NCBI GenBank assembly: GCA_023846275.1
Contig: CM043869.1
Coordinates: forward strand, 15,037,501 to 15,101,500
Source: Vanilla planifolia
Taxonomy: Eukaryota; Streptophyta; Magnoliopsida; Asparagales; Orchidaceae
Direction of reading: 5' to 3'
Length of the DNA stretch: 64,000 nt
A program made the translations under genes and the position numbers. The notes under the pieces were generated by a model. It was not told the DNA's origin. It saw nothing but the letters and a program-made list of their open reading frames with translations, and ran no database searches. Each line of letters starts with the position of its first letter. Position 1 is the first letter of the stretch. This document shows, piece by piece, positions 14,364 through 26,380 of this stretch.

Positions 14364-15644
14364 AAACTTGATATAATACTATAAGAACTATGAAAAATAT
14401 AACATGTAGTTGTTGTGATTGTTTTAGTCATTTACAATTTGTATATTTAGTCATTTATAGTTATATAAATTACATGACTGTCATATTTGTGATATAAATA
14501 TTATATTAATGTAATTGTAAATTAGAAAATTTACCAAATCTAAGAGAGATTTTGTCTATTTGAATTATAAATTTTGGGAGAAAAATTAATAGAATATGTG
14601 ACAAAAATAAGGAACATCTCATTTGTACTATTAGAGTACAATTTAATTATGAAAGCATTAGAGCATGAATTTTTAGAAAATAAATAGAGTTTTATGATGA
14701 AAAAAAAGGGATATCACATCAAAGCTATCTTAAAATAGCTTTGTAAAAAGCTGACCTTTTTTTCAACACGAGCCAAATTTGCAAGGTCGTTGAGGCTCAA
14801 CTCTATGGCAGGTTGATGACTCAAGCATGGACTAGTCCATGTTTATCTATGGCTCACACAAACTGCTTTGTTGGCTAGTCATACTGATGGGTTGGAACGG
14901 TGTCGACAGTTCCATGTGCATTTGTGGGTCGCATGAATTTCTTTGCGAATAGGTTTGATTGGTAAGTTGCATAATGTTGGCATATTCATGCTAACTCTTT
15001 TGCTATAAGGTCAGATTGGCAAGTTGCCTCAGTATCTATGGTCCCATTTCCATTTTTTAGTCACACGAACCAGTGATCCCATATGGGTTTAAAATACCCA
15101 TTTGTTGACCAGTTTAGCCAAATTTTGGTATGGTTAAGTCATCATCTTGTTAGGTAAGACAATTGCAATTTAAAGAGTAAGCAAGAATGGGTAAAATTGT
15201 CCAACTTTTTGTTATTTTAGGTTTTGAGAACAAATTTTGAGTCTAAAAATATAATTTTAAGCTCCAGCTTGACTTTGAACATAAAAAATAGATATCTTGA
15301 TTGTCTACAAGTGCTAACACGTGCTTGACTAGTTCTTGGGTATCAAAAATCTTGATAACAACTATTGTCCTCACCAGCTAGCTCTCACTTCTCAACAACT
15401 TCATGAAGTGTTTCATTTTTTACTTAAAAGTGTTATGACAAAAATAAACTTAGCTAATAATATTGGTTTAGTAGTAATAATATGCACATATATAGAGAGA
15501 AAATATATTGTATAATCACATGAATGATCATAGAATATAACACAATAACAACATATAAATGATAAAATGTGAGGAATTAAGAAAATATTGTATAACACAT
15601 TTTCAAGAAAAAGCTTATTTATTATTATCTTTTTATAATCTTTA

Positions 15645-15955
15645 TATATTTTCTTAGTTTTTTATTTTTTCATCTTCTTTAAGATTGGTTTAGGGTAAGT
15701 TGTACTTCATGATGATTAGACATGTTTAGGAACACATTATTCAAACTTGCCATCCTATGTAGAATGGCTCTTTTGGCTCATTTCTAGAACCATTATTCCA
15801 AAAATGCTAATTGTCATTTTGGAAAACAATTCATATTGCTATCTTTTTAAATTTTTTACTCCCTTCACCAAACCCTTTTTATTTTATTTATCTCTCTTTT
15901 TTTACATGCTTATCTTTTCTTCCTTTATTGTTACCATTACCAATAATAGATTACT
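15645..15955. repeat. Dispersed repeat copy B
   Basis: Partner of 12780-13075 in the same orientation, about 2.9 kb away. The 75-codon open frame at 15747-15974 lies in this repeat and is not conserved in copy A. Confidence 0.65.
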
Positions 15956-16040
15956 CATCATTATATTAGCATGAAAAGAGATATAAATAAAATCACATTT
16001 GACATATTTTAGCTTCAAGTGAAAATCAAACATGTGGTAA

Positions 16041-16080
16041 TCATTATAATACCAAAGTGATCATTATAATACCAAAGTGA
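16041..16080. repeat. Perfect 20-bp tandem duplication
   Basis: TCATTATAATACCAAAGTGA repeated exactly twice; no divergence, so recent. Confidence 0.95.
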
Positions 16081-19000
16081 TCAATGATCCTTAATATTTC
16101 ATGTAAGGCCATTCCTTCAAATTTTTTTTTTCTCCAACTTACAATAAGTATCAATCATCAAACATAAGAATGTACTTGTTTATGTAAGCATCTTCAAGTT
16201 TTGTTAATTATAATATCATTTTAGACCTTCCTCCTACAAACATCATACGTCATATAATATAGACACAAAGGAAGATTGTTTACATTTAAATTAAATGTAC
16301 TAGTCTCGCTAAGGACTTAGATCTTTGCTCAACTCCTCAGTTGCTATAGTATCGTGGGTAGAATCACCTTGATATTATCTTGATAAGAGCTCAACTCCTT
16401 TTGGATTCCTTTTAAATACTTGATAGTACTTCTTTTCTTTCTTTCTTTTTTTATCACACTTGGATGAAGCTAATTTCTCTAGAGTTTTAAAAAAATCTAA
16501 TAAAGCTTGGCATACTCGGTCATTCACCTTCTCTTAATGGCTATGCCTTCTCAAATGAGTGCCTCCTAGCCTTCATTCCCTTTAAACTTTGATAATTTTC
16601 CTATTATTGGATGATCCCCATGAACATTAATATGATTGTTTGTCTTTTTGGGTTTTAAAACTTTTTGATTTCTCTATTCGTACTTATATAATCCATAGCT
16701 TCATATTATATAATGCAACAAATCTCACGTCATATGTAGTTTTGGCACTTATAATAATTAAATGACATACTCCATCATATGTGTATGATCAATTTCATCT
16801 TATTTGACTCAGGCAATCTTCTAATATTGTATTATATGACACCATTTATTATACTTGAGCTACCTATTCTACTATATAATCTCATTATGTCATGACTGAC
16901 AATATTCCTGTATGATCTCCACTTAACTTGATGAATTTATATGGTTCCTTAATTGTATATATTTGAACTACATTTAGTTCAGTTATTCTGCACTTGGTTG
17001 TAAGATATGATCCTTTGATGTCATATTATACGATTTGATTCTTTTGCCCCTTTTGTAATACTTAATTACCCATTTATTATACTATATGACGTCTCTCATT
17101 ATATTATGTGATCTATTTAACTAAGTTTCTCTTAAAAAATTACTAAATAGTTCCACATTATTTTTTGAAAGTTTTAGAGATAATTTTAAAAAAATTAAAA
17201 AAAACTTAGAATTTATATTAAACTCAAAACATCTTTAGTTTATAATGTAAGATGTTATATTATGTCCATATACATTTTTAAAAAAATAAGTTAACTAAGC
17301 ATTGCTTTGATTGAAATGAAATATAATCATATGCTAATGCAATGCATTCAATTTTATTTTAAATCATTTATTTTCATTTGAATTAATTTATCTTTTTTGT
17401 TAATCATATACGTTTACATTTGTCGACTAATCTATAGTTTAATCACCATTACTGGGCTAAACTATATCATTTCTTATATTTAGATTATCTTTGTAGATGA
17501 TATCCTACTCAATTACACCCTTTCTACAGTCCCAATGTTTCAAGCTAACATCATTTCATTATTCTCCTATTTAATTACAATCTTTTTAACTATATGTAGA
17601 ATAAGCTACCCCTTTTTGGAGATTTAATGATCTAACCTATTACACCATAAGATGTTGTCCTTGTATGGTGTTTTTGATATTTTAAGCCTTTATTCTTGGA
17701 TAACTAACTTTGATAATTAACCTTAGCAAATCTTTTTTTTTTCAAACCAATAGTTTTTTTTTTCTTTTTTTTTTCATACAACTGTACTTAATATATGAAA
17801 TTCTCTAATAGCTAATTATATACTCATCTAAGAATTCAATCAGAACATAAGATAAGCCATGGAATTGAAATACATCTGACAACATGCAAATGCACCATAA
17901 TTTACATAACATATCTATCTTAATAGAGCAAGAATACTTAGGTTGTAATAGTTGCTCTTGTGACAACATGAATTAGCCTGATTAATATTTTGCTTTACTT
18001 ATGTTATTTCCATTACAAAAGCATGTTATCATTTGAATTTACTATTTTAAAAACAAAAAAGGTAGTTTATTGATACTTTGTTACTAGATCATAAATGTTG
18101 TTTTGAATTATTAAATAAAAAGCATGGCTTGGTTTGTTGACAAAATTTTAGTTGGTTTATTGTTCTCAAAGTAAACAACATCTATGCAAAAAGGGTTTTC
18201 AATATAAAAGATTTTTCTTAGTAAAGAATCAATTTAAGAAAATGGATGAGTAAAATTAGATGTAGACACCAAGGGCATTATAATTAATTTCTCCTTCTTT
18301 CCTATGTTCTTCCTCTACCCTTCCTTCAACCAATAATCCTCATTTCTACTTTCAACTCCTCTCTCACTAAGCTCTATAAAGCAACCATTTCTTACACTTC
18401 TCTAATAAACTCCCTTTCTCTCCCTCTAGTATTTCTTTCCATCTTCTCCAAATAGTTTGCCAATAATCTACTATAGTTTTTATCCCCACATCACTTAAGT
18501 GTTTGGTTTACATTAATAGCTTATATTCTTGTTTGATTAAAAATGTGTATGAAATCCTTATGGTCTTTCGAATTCAAACTTGTTTGAATCATGGATTTCA
18601 ACAAATTATTTTATCATTAGACACATTTCAATGAGTAGCTTTTTAAAAATATAATTATTTTTATTTGTAAAATACTTGATTTTTTAAACTTTTTTTGGCA
18701 TGTAAACTAAGATGCATTTTAGATCACATATAACACAAATAAAACCTTTATTACTTATAATTAGATAACACTTGCACATTTAAAATATTACTTTATATAA
18801 CTATTAATAAGAAACTTCCAATACTTAACACTAGCTAAGTTCCCCACTTCTTGATGTGGTGCCTTGTAGTGCCAACTATGTGGCTTACTTAACTTGACAT
18901 GAGTGTCCACCTTTGTCTATCTACATTATTCAACAATTAGCTACTTAAGGGCCTCTTACTTCATCTAGATGCCTACTCACAAGGTTACTCCTTATCTTGT

Positions 19001-19084
19001 GAGTGAGCCTAAGTAAAGACCCTTCTTTGTTACCATTCATAACTTTGACCATATTTTGGGGAGCTTCACATTAAAAGGAAGTGC

Positions 19085-19340
19085 TTTGAAGTCTAAGACT
19101 TGTTTCCCTTCCTCTAAAGTGCAAATCTCATCTAAAAGCCTACACTAGACAAAGATAAATCTTAGTCTAAGTCTCTTTGAAGGGTTTCATCATAATAGCC
19201 ATCTATGCTCAAACCTTCTTCTCGATTAGAGTGGGGTGGCCTTTGAATTGTAACCTTTATCCACATGAGTCTTGCTATTGTAGTGATTGTGTTACCATCA
19301 TTAAACTTTTAATTATCTATCTTTCAATTGTTTTAATGTC
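19085..19340. repeat. Dispersed repeat copy C
   Basis: Aligns with 22805-23060: CCCTTCCTCTAAAGTGCAAAT against CCCTTCTTTTAAAGTACAAAT, and AAGTCTCTTTGAAGG against AAATCTCTTTAAAGG. The 63-codon frame at 19177-19368 is not shared. Confidence 0.65.
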
Positions 19341-19644
19341 AAAGGTAGTGAGTGGCTCTTCTAAGTAAGGTCATTCCTATGGTAAGAGTTGATGCCCTAA
19401 TAGAATTAAGTAGGAGACATTCTTCTTGGGGGTTTGTGACAAACCCAAGAAGAGAGATGAATTGGGTGTTAATATAATTTAATAATACTAAAAGAAAAAA
19501 ATAACAAAAAGAAACAAAGACTTGTTTTTGAAAAGATCTTAAATTTTAAACCTTTTAGACTAAGAATTTTAAAAAGTTTAATTTGAAACTTTTATTCATT
19601 ATGTTTTATCTTTTAGAGCCACTGTATATCACACAGACACACAT

Positions 19645-19711
<67 letters not shown>

Positions 19712-22700
19712 ATATTTTAGTCTCATTATGTTAAAATATTATCCCCTTAGATCAACATATTCCGACTCAAATAGGTTTTTCTCTTATAAAGGTATCTTAA
19801 CATCCTAAAATTATGACATTTCATATAAATACCAGAAATATTTTCTCCATAGTCAAAGTAAGACTACTAATCCTTATACTCCTCTATTTAGAAGCTTATT
19901 AGGAGTCATTTTTACTTCAATGATTCCTTTCTATTAAGATATCATCTAGCTCTTATTCCCTTCCTTTAGTCTAAGGTGTCATAAGCCCACCAACTTCATA
20001 TTGGTTTTTTCTTGAGGAACCTTTTGAGGGCAAAACATGCTCATGACAAATGAACCCAATGAGATAATATCTCAACATAGTTAGATTAAGATATCACAGG
20101 ATAATATCTTGATATAATAAAATCAAAATATTATAATATAAGTTAAGTATAATAAAATAATGCTTAAATAAGAGTTCAAGTAAAAGAAATTAGAGTTATA
20201 CAATGATATTGCCTTCAAGGGCTATTAGGTAGTAAGTAAAATATGTTCCAACAAATAAGATGGGTTAGAAGCAAGTAGATTGAAAGGTGGCTTAGCAAAC
20301 TTTTACCTTATCTATTTGAAAAATATGAGCAACTAACTTGAAGTATTTTAATTAAATAAATAAAATTAAAAAAAAGTGAAACAAAGGAGCTAATAATTTG
20401 TGACACCTTAAAAACAGATAAGAAATAAGAAAATTTAAAAATAAAAGTTGGGTGGTAATCTACAAGCTTAAATAAAGAGAAATGAAAGGGGTTAAAATTG
20501 ATAAATTTATACTATAAGCAATATAGTGTTTAGCTAATAGAAGTTGGTATGTAATTAGTAAGTATTATAATATTAGTAATATCTGATTTAACTTAAAAGG
20601 TTGGCATGATCATGTCACAACCTTTTAGCCCCAATATCCAAAACTTGTATAATATTGAGAGAATTAGAAAGCCCAAGGTATAATTTCTTAATATGTTTTA
20701 TAAAATTTGTAACCAAAAACCAAAAGTTGCACAATAGACAAATCATGAAAACAATGCTGAATAAAGGATGAGTCATGGAAAGAAGACTAAATGAAGGCAC
20801 AATAAAATTTATACTTGATTGGCTAACTTACAAGCCTACTCAATTTGCTCTGTCCCTTATTTTGGATGTGTAAATTATCGAGATTAGTTAACCGCCCAAA
20901 CCAAACAAAAAACACTCTTTACAAGGAGCACATTGTGCTTTTAAAGGCTCAAACATAACTTATCGTTTCAAATGCAATTAAGGCTAACCTAGACACAACC
21001 TTACTTTAAGCTCACAAACAACATCACAAGTATTTTAGTTTATTGCATAACCCCTTGCAACACTTATTCACAAAAAAAGAAAAAGAATGAAAATATAAAA
21101 GTAGTACAACTTCATAATTATCTTGAAAAATAAAATCCTACGAGCATAAACTAACTAAACCCACTTAAACTTTATTTTATTGAACTTCATTTCAAATCAA
21201 TCCTCTTTAATTTTTTTATTTTGAATCTATGAAAAGATATATAAAGAGAAGAAATACTAAAATCAAATCTCAAACAAAAAAGAAATAAAACTTTGAAGGA
21301 TCTAATTCAAGAAAATTAAGGAAGATATGGAAAATAAAGACAAAATGAAGAATGAATCTATTGATAAACAAGGGTTTCAAACTTCATAATCTAAACTCTA
21401 TAAAGAAAATATTTTTACAAGTTCAAGAGATCTTAAAAACGCAAAAAAGTTGGAAACTTTTGAAAGCAAAAGAACGTAAATTTGTGAGTAGGCCAAATAG
21501 TAGTATAGAAATAAAATGTGTATTTATAAACATGAAGATCATCTAAACTTTATTATGATATCTAAAATAAAATAATTTAATATAAGTTAAGGTATGTAAA
21601 AGTACTTTATAAAACTATTAAATAGAGTGTAGGTAACAATATGTTTTGAAAATAACTCAAGTTGTCAAATTTTATGATGTCATCTAATATGGTTTTTCTT
21701 GGGTAACTTCATCTTGAATTCTTAATCTTATCCCTTATCTATCTTTTTTTATTATTTAAATTGAGCTTAAATTGTTTGAAACATATTACAGTATTGATCT
21801 TCTATTGCACTTTTAAAACATAATATATTCATTACCTTAAAAGTTTTCAATGTTCAAGATAATTCAAATAAATGATTAAATAAATAATGAATATTTTATA
21901 ATAAAGATTGTTATCATCAAAATCAATGATAAATATAACATTTTTGTGAGCATTTTATCCCATAAACCCTTTTCCCAATAACTAACCAAAGTACCAAATT
22001 AATACTTACTAATGTACCAAATTATAATGGTAATATTTCATTGAAGTCTCTTGTTATTCCCATAGATGTTGTGGCTGTTTTACATGATTTTGATCACCAA
22101 TTTGTTAGGGATTTATGTTTAGTTAGGGTATTTTAGAAAATCAAATAAATATCTTTTCTTATTAAATTATTAAAATAATTTTAATTTCTTAAATTTTTTT
22201 TGTCCAAATAACTTCCAAAAGTTCTTGGATAAAGTTAAAATAATTACTCATAAAACTCCGTTGTCTTTAAATTTTAAAAAATTTTGATAATATTTAATTA
22301 TTTTTATAAATATGGCTCTACTGCTCATGGAATTAATATCTTTAGAGTTCAAATAAATTTTAATATTTTTATATTTTTTTCAAATCTTTCTAATATCATA
22401 TCATAATTTAATAATTTCTTCGTCTAAAATAATTATAACAATATTTTTCATATTAATTTGGTCTTCCATTTTATAATGATTCAAACCCAAAATTCTAAAA
22501 AAATTATTTTATAAAATTTTAATAATTTGATACTCTATATTTAACCTTTGCTTTTATATTTATAACCATAAACCCTTTTTTAAATGATTTTTTATTTCTC
22601 AAAAAATTACATTAATTTATAAAAGAAAATTAATAAATTATAAAAGTCACAATTTGGTAAACTTTTATTTGTGATGATATTGATCAATCTTCTCTCTCTT

Positions 22701-22750
22701 TTAAGCTTTAATCTATTATGTAATTGATATATTGTCATACTCTATGATAT
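19341..22750. other. AT-rich repeat DNA between dispersed copies C and D
   Basis: Contains the 19.6-kb microsatellite and several 60- to 65-codon chance open frames. No domain recognised. Confidence 0.5.
19629..19711. repeat. Compound (CA)-(TA)n-(GT)n microsatellite
   Basis: CACACAGACACACATAG, then a long TA run, then a GT run; ends are complementary, so the block can fold back on itself. Confidence 0.95.
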
Positions 22751-22804
22751 TATAATTGTATTATGGCACATCATTCTTTATGTTAATAAGAATGTCTTCC
22801 AAGT

Positions 22805-23060
22805 TCAAGGCTTATGTCCCTTCTTTTAAAGTACAAATCAGACCTAGAAACCTTTTGTTAAACAGATATAACTTCCTACTCCAAATCTCTTTAAAGGATT
22901 CAAATCTTGAAGTCATCTACTCTAAAGCCTTCTCGTCCACCAAAGTTGTTAACGTTGGAATTGGTACCTTTGTTTATGATAGATGCTCCTCTTATAATGG
23001 TTACATTGCAACCATTTTTTTTGTTAATTAGCCTTCCTTCAATCCCTACATTGTAGAAAG
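22805..23060. repeat. Dispersed repeat copy D
   Basis: Partner of 19085-19340. A 91-codon open frame (22756-23031) covers it, but the counterpart in copy C has stops in the matching frame and no family is recognised, so it is probably a chance opening in repeat DNA. Confidence 0.65.
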
Positions 23061-23849
23061 CAATAAACACTTCTCATAAGTATGCCATTCTTTCACTGGT
23101 GGATGGTGACCTACTTGCATCAAGTGAGAGACATTCTTCTTATTTTTTTGCTAGCATTTTATCTATAAGACTTTTCCCATCAGGCTTAAATCCATTATCA
23201 TAACCAAAATTTTAGTTGTTACATGAATTTCTTTCCAAGTTAAAATAGTCAACCCTTCTATTTATCATTTTATTTAAAAAAATTCCTAATGACAATAATT
23301 AAAACAATTCCATTTTGTGGACAAACATAAATATTGATGCCTATTGTAACAATGAGATTATGTTAATTCAATTGCTTGACCTCCTTTCATTGGCAAAACT
23401 CATTATTTGTGTGCTCCTATTTTGTATGTAATCATGAAGTTTATCTTCTTAAGATGATGTTCATTCATTGGATCCTAAAATCAATGTCTAAACATTGATT
23501 GTGAACTTCATCTTCTTTAGGTGATGTCCAACCATTGGTTCTTATAATCATCTTGTCCAAGCATTATTTCTAGAAAAGATTTATCAGACTAGCAACATGA
23601 TTAGTTATGCTTTTTCTTTTTTTCTCTCTCTTTCTTTTCTCTTATCAAGACAAATTATTTTTTTAATTGTTCCTTTTCTACTCATATATTTAAAGATCCT
23701 GCACATTAATTACTCACTTAATGAAGAAGAATTTTTTTTACTAATACATTACTAATTATTTTTAAAATATATATTATTCTTTGTTCTCTCCCCCTTTATT
23801 TCATCAATACAACATAAAACATTCCTATAGATATACACAAAAAAAAAGC

Positions 23850-25500
23850 ATTTGTACATAACTTGCAGACGATCTTTGGTTCCAACACATCTCATCGTAT
23901 TGGAAAATCTGTTTTACTTGATCTGTCAAGGCACTTCATCCATCACATTTTAGTAACCTGCGTGTGCCTTGTTCGCATATAACTTGTAGATCGAGAAGAT
24001 TAGTTTGAAAGAATCTTTGAAAAAAAAATGAAAATAAGAATAAGTAAATCTATGAAAAGATAAAATTAAAAAAAATAAAAAATAATAATTGAAAGTCAGT
24101 TTACAGGGAAAGAAACTTTTGATGACTACGCCATGGTCCTTTCCTACACTCCTCATCAACTTGTCAACAGACCTCTTTAAACTAATAAACAGGTATAATT
24201 ATTTATTTTTTAAACTTATAAAATCAATTTTTTTTTGTTCTTAAATGTCAAAACAAATCATGTTAAGTCAAATCAATCACATTAAAAATGGGATGTCTTG
24301 TCAAATAAGGCTTAATTTGGATCCATAACTTTGACCGTCGAAACAAGTCCAGTAAAAAATTTTTTGAACTGAAGGGAAAAACACTTTGTTTAATATATTT
24401 TCCACAAAAAAAAAAAAGAAATATCACTAAGAAAAAAAAAAAAAAAAAAAAAAAGCTAAGCATTTCCGTCATGAAAGCTAAAATCTCCCCTTGTGGGAAG
24501 CTTTTCTTCCTCAGCCGTCGGCCCCCGTGGGATTCTCTCGTGTTTGTAAAACGTGGACAGTTAAACAGTCACACGACGTGTTGCCAACTGTGTGGCAGAG
24601 AAATGAATGCATCTGAAAAGAAAAGAGTTAATTAATTATCTAGTCTTGGAATCGTGTCAGGCGATTCCATCACTCCCGTAGCCATGTGCGTTGCAGTGTG
24701 CACCGTAGTTCATACAACAGGCAGCTCCACGTTTCATGTCTAAATAATCGTCTGATGTCGTTGCTTTGTTTCTTATCGTTAAAGTGATGTCAATAGTTTA
24801 TCTATGTCAAATAATTATGATGAAATAATTTAAGAAAAGCAATATTTTTATATATATAATTATGTAAATTATTTAGACAAATAGAAAATGGTGTTAAAAA
24901 TAGAGTACAAGTATCAGTCGATAACAAATGGCAATGGCTAATCAATAGCAATGTCTGGCCTTTTAATGGTGCAAACGAGAAGAACTTAGAATGGATTCAA
25001 GTCATGTCCCATTATTTCTACGTTAAGCTTCTTCCATAAGGATCTCGAGTGAGTTCCTTTCTGTCTTCCACCATGTAGAAATGAAGGCAAACATAAGCAA
25101 GCAATGAAAGATTAATTAATCCACAGCATTAGAAGCAAAAAAAAAAGAAACAAAACATGCATCAATCATTCAAAAACGAAACAGGAGTGAGATGTGGAAG
25201 ACACCACCAGCTGTCATGTTTCGAGCAGAGAGAAAAAATTTAGAAAAGGGTAAAGCATTTAATAACATCCATGGGTTCGTACCACAGCAAATGACTTTTT
25301 ATTGCCTTGTTCGTATTGGAAGGTGGAGCAAATTCATTATTCATTCACTGTACATATCTGCCAACTTGTGAAGCTTATTCAGGGCATGAAATGTATGGTC
25401 CAAGATGGAAGGAAGTAAATACAGCTATAATCTACAGGAAAGAAATTGAATTCACTGACCTGAAGGACGACGAAGATGCATAAATCTCAAATATTGGAAG
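23850..25500. other. Less AT-rich, low-repeat island with ACGT-core words
   Basis: 24480-24740 is clearly richer in G+C than its flanks and contains ACACGACGTGT (a palindrome with an ACGTG core), AAACGTGG and CCACGTTT, all bZIP-type words. A small open frame (25295-25483) reads well at its 3' end. No gene is recognised; it could be a decayed gene, promoter or noncoding transcript. Confidence 0.4.
24432..24454. repeat. Poly(A) run
   Basis: About 23 A in a row, next to another interrupted A run at about 24406. It could mark the 3' end of a small retroposed sequence on the plus strand, but no body was recognised. Confidence 0.8.
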
Positions 25501-25903
25501 AAATTTAAAATAATATTAATAGCAAATCGTTTCATTCATGCATCAATTTGTTTTTATGTATATATTCAACTTTTTTTATATAATTTTTTTTTGAAATATA
25601 ATTAAGTATTTATTTTGTTAGATATTGAAAATATATGTTAATTACGAAAAAGATAAAAGATAAAAGAATATATTGTAGATTATATCATTAACATAAAATC
25701 GTAGAAAAGCTTATTGGAAATATTAGAAATGCTTTCTTTCATCAAAGGATAACAAAATGTGCATGCTTGCCCAATACTTGTGATGGGAAAAAGAAAAAAC
25801 TGTGGAAATCTATGAAAAGTAAACTTGCAAAATCCTTTATCAAAATATTCTTATTTACGAGATTCATTTTTACAAGAGCTCTCATTTTTAGAACTAAAAG
25901 GCA

Positions 25904-26135
25904 TAAACTTGCATTGAATGTTCTTGTAGGTTTTAAAGCACATGAAACTTCATCAATCTAGCTTTCTTATAATCCATGGGTTTAAACTCTTCCAACTCAA
26001 AGGCAAAACCTTGCATCGAACGGTTTCGTTGTTTTTAAAGTTCTTGAAACTTCATCAATTTAGCTACCTTATTATCGATGAGTTAAAACACTTCCCCAAA
26101 AGCTCTCATTGTTTTTAAAACTATTGAAACTTTAT
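25904..26135. repeat. Diverged tandem repeat of about 102 bp (about 2.3 copies)
   Basis: GAAACTTCATCAATYTAGCT recurs at 25944 and 26046, with a partial third unit (GAAACTTTAT) at 26126. AAACTTGCATTGAATG matches AACCTTGCATCGAACG. Confidence 0.7.
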
Positions 26136-26356
26136 ACAAGGCAAATTGCATTAAAAGGAACATTTCAAACTGATATAGTAAAATCGATGATGTAGGAGAT
26201 AAAAAATTGCCACATATTATAAACCAAATTATAAAAAAGAATGGCCCATTTAGTGTTTTTGTTGTCTTAGTATTATTAGTTAATAATAAATTATAACAAG
26301 TTAACTATGAGGCCCATAAAGACTTGTTTGTGTCCATATGTTTTATTTTATTTTGA

Positions 26357-26380
26357 TTATTATTATTATTATTATTTTAT
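26357..26380. repeat. (ATT)n microsatellite
   Basis: Short trinucleotide run. Confidence 0.9.

Larger units (their letters stand above)
11001..18940. other. AT-rich repeat mosaic, no supported gene
   Basis: Holds the ATCATA/TATGAT word clusters, dispersed repeats A/B, the compound microsatellite at 14.3 kb and a less AT-rich patch at 14.74-15.18 kb of unknown origin. Confidence 0.5.

Noticed and set aside
14246-14431. 61-codon frame rich in Ile-Tyr and Thr-His repeats
   Set aside because: It is the translation of the TA/CA microsatellite.
24263-24472. 69-codon Phe-rich frame
   Set aside because: Mostly the complement of the poly(A) run at 24432-24454.
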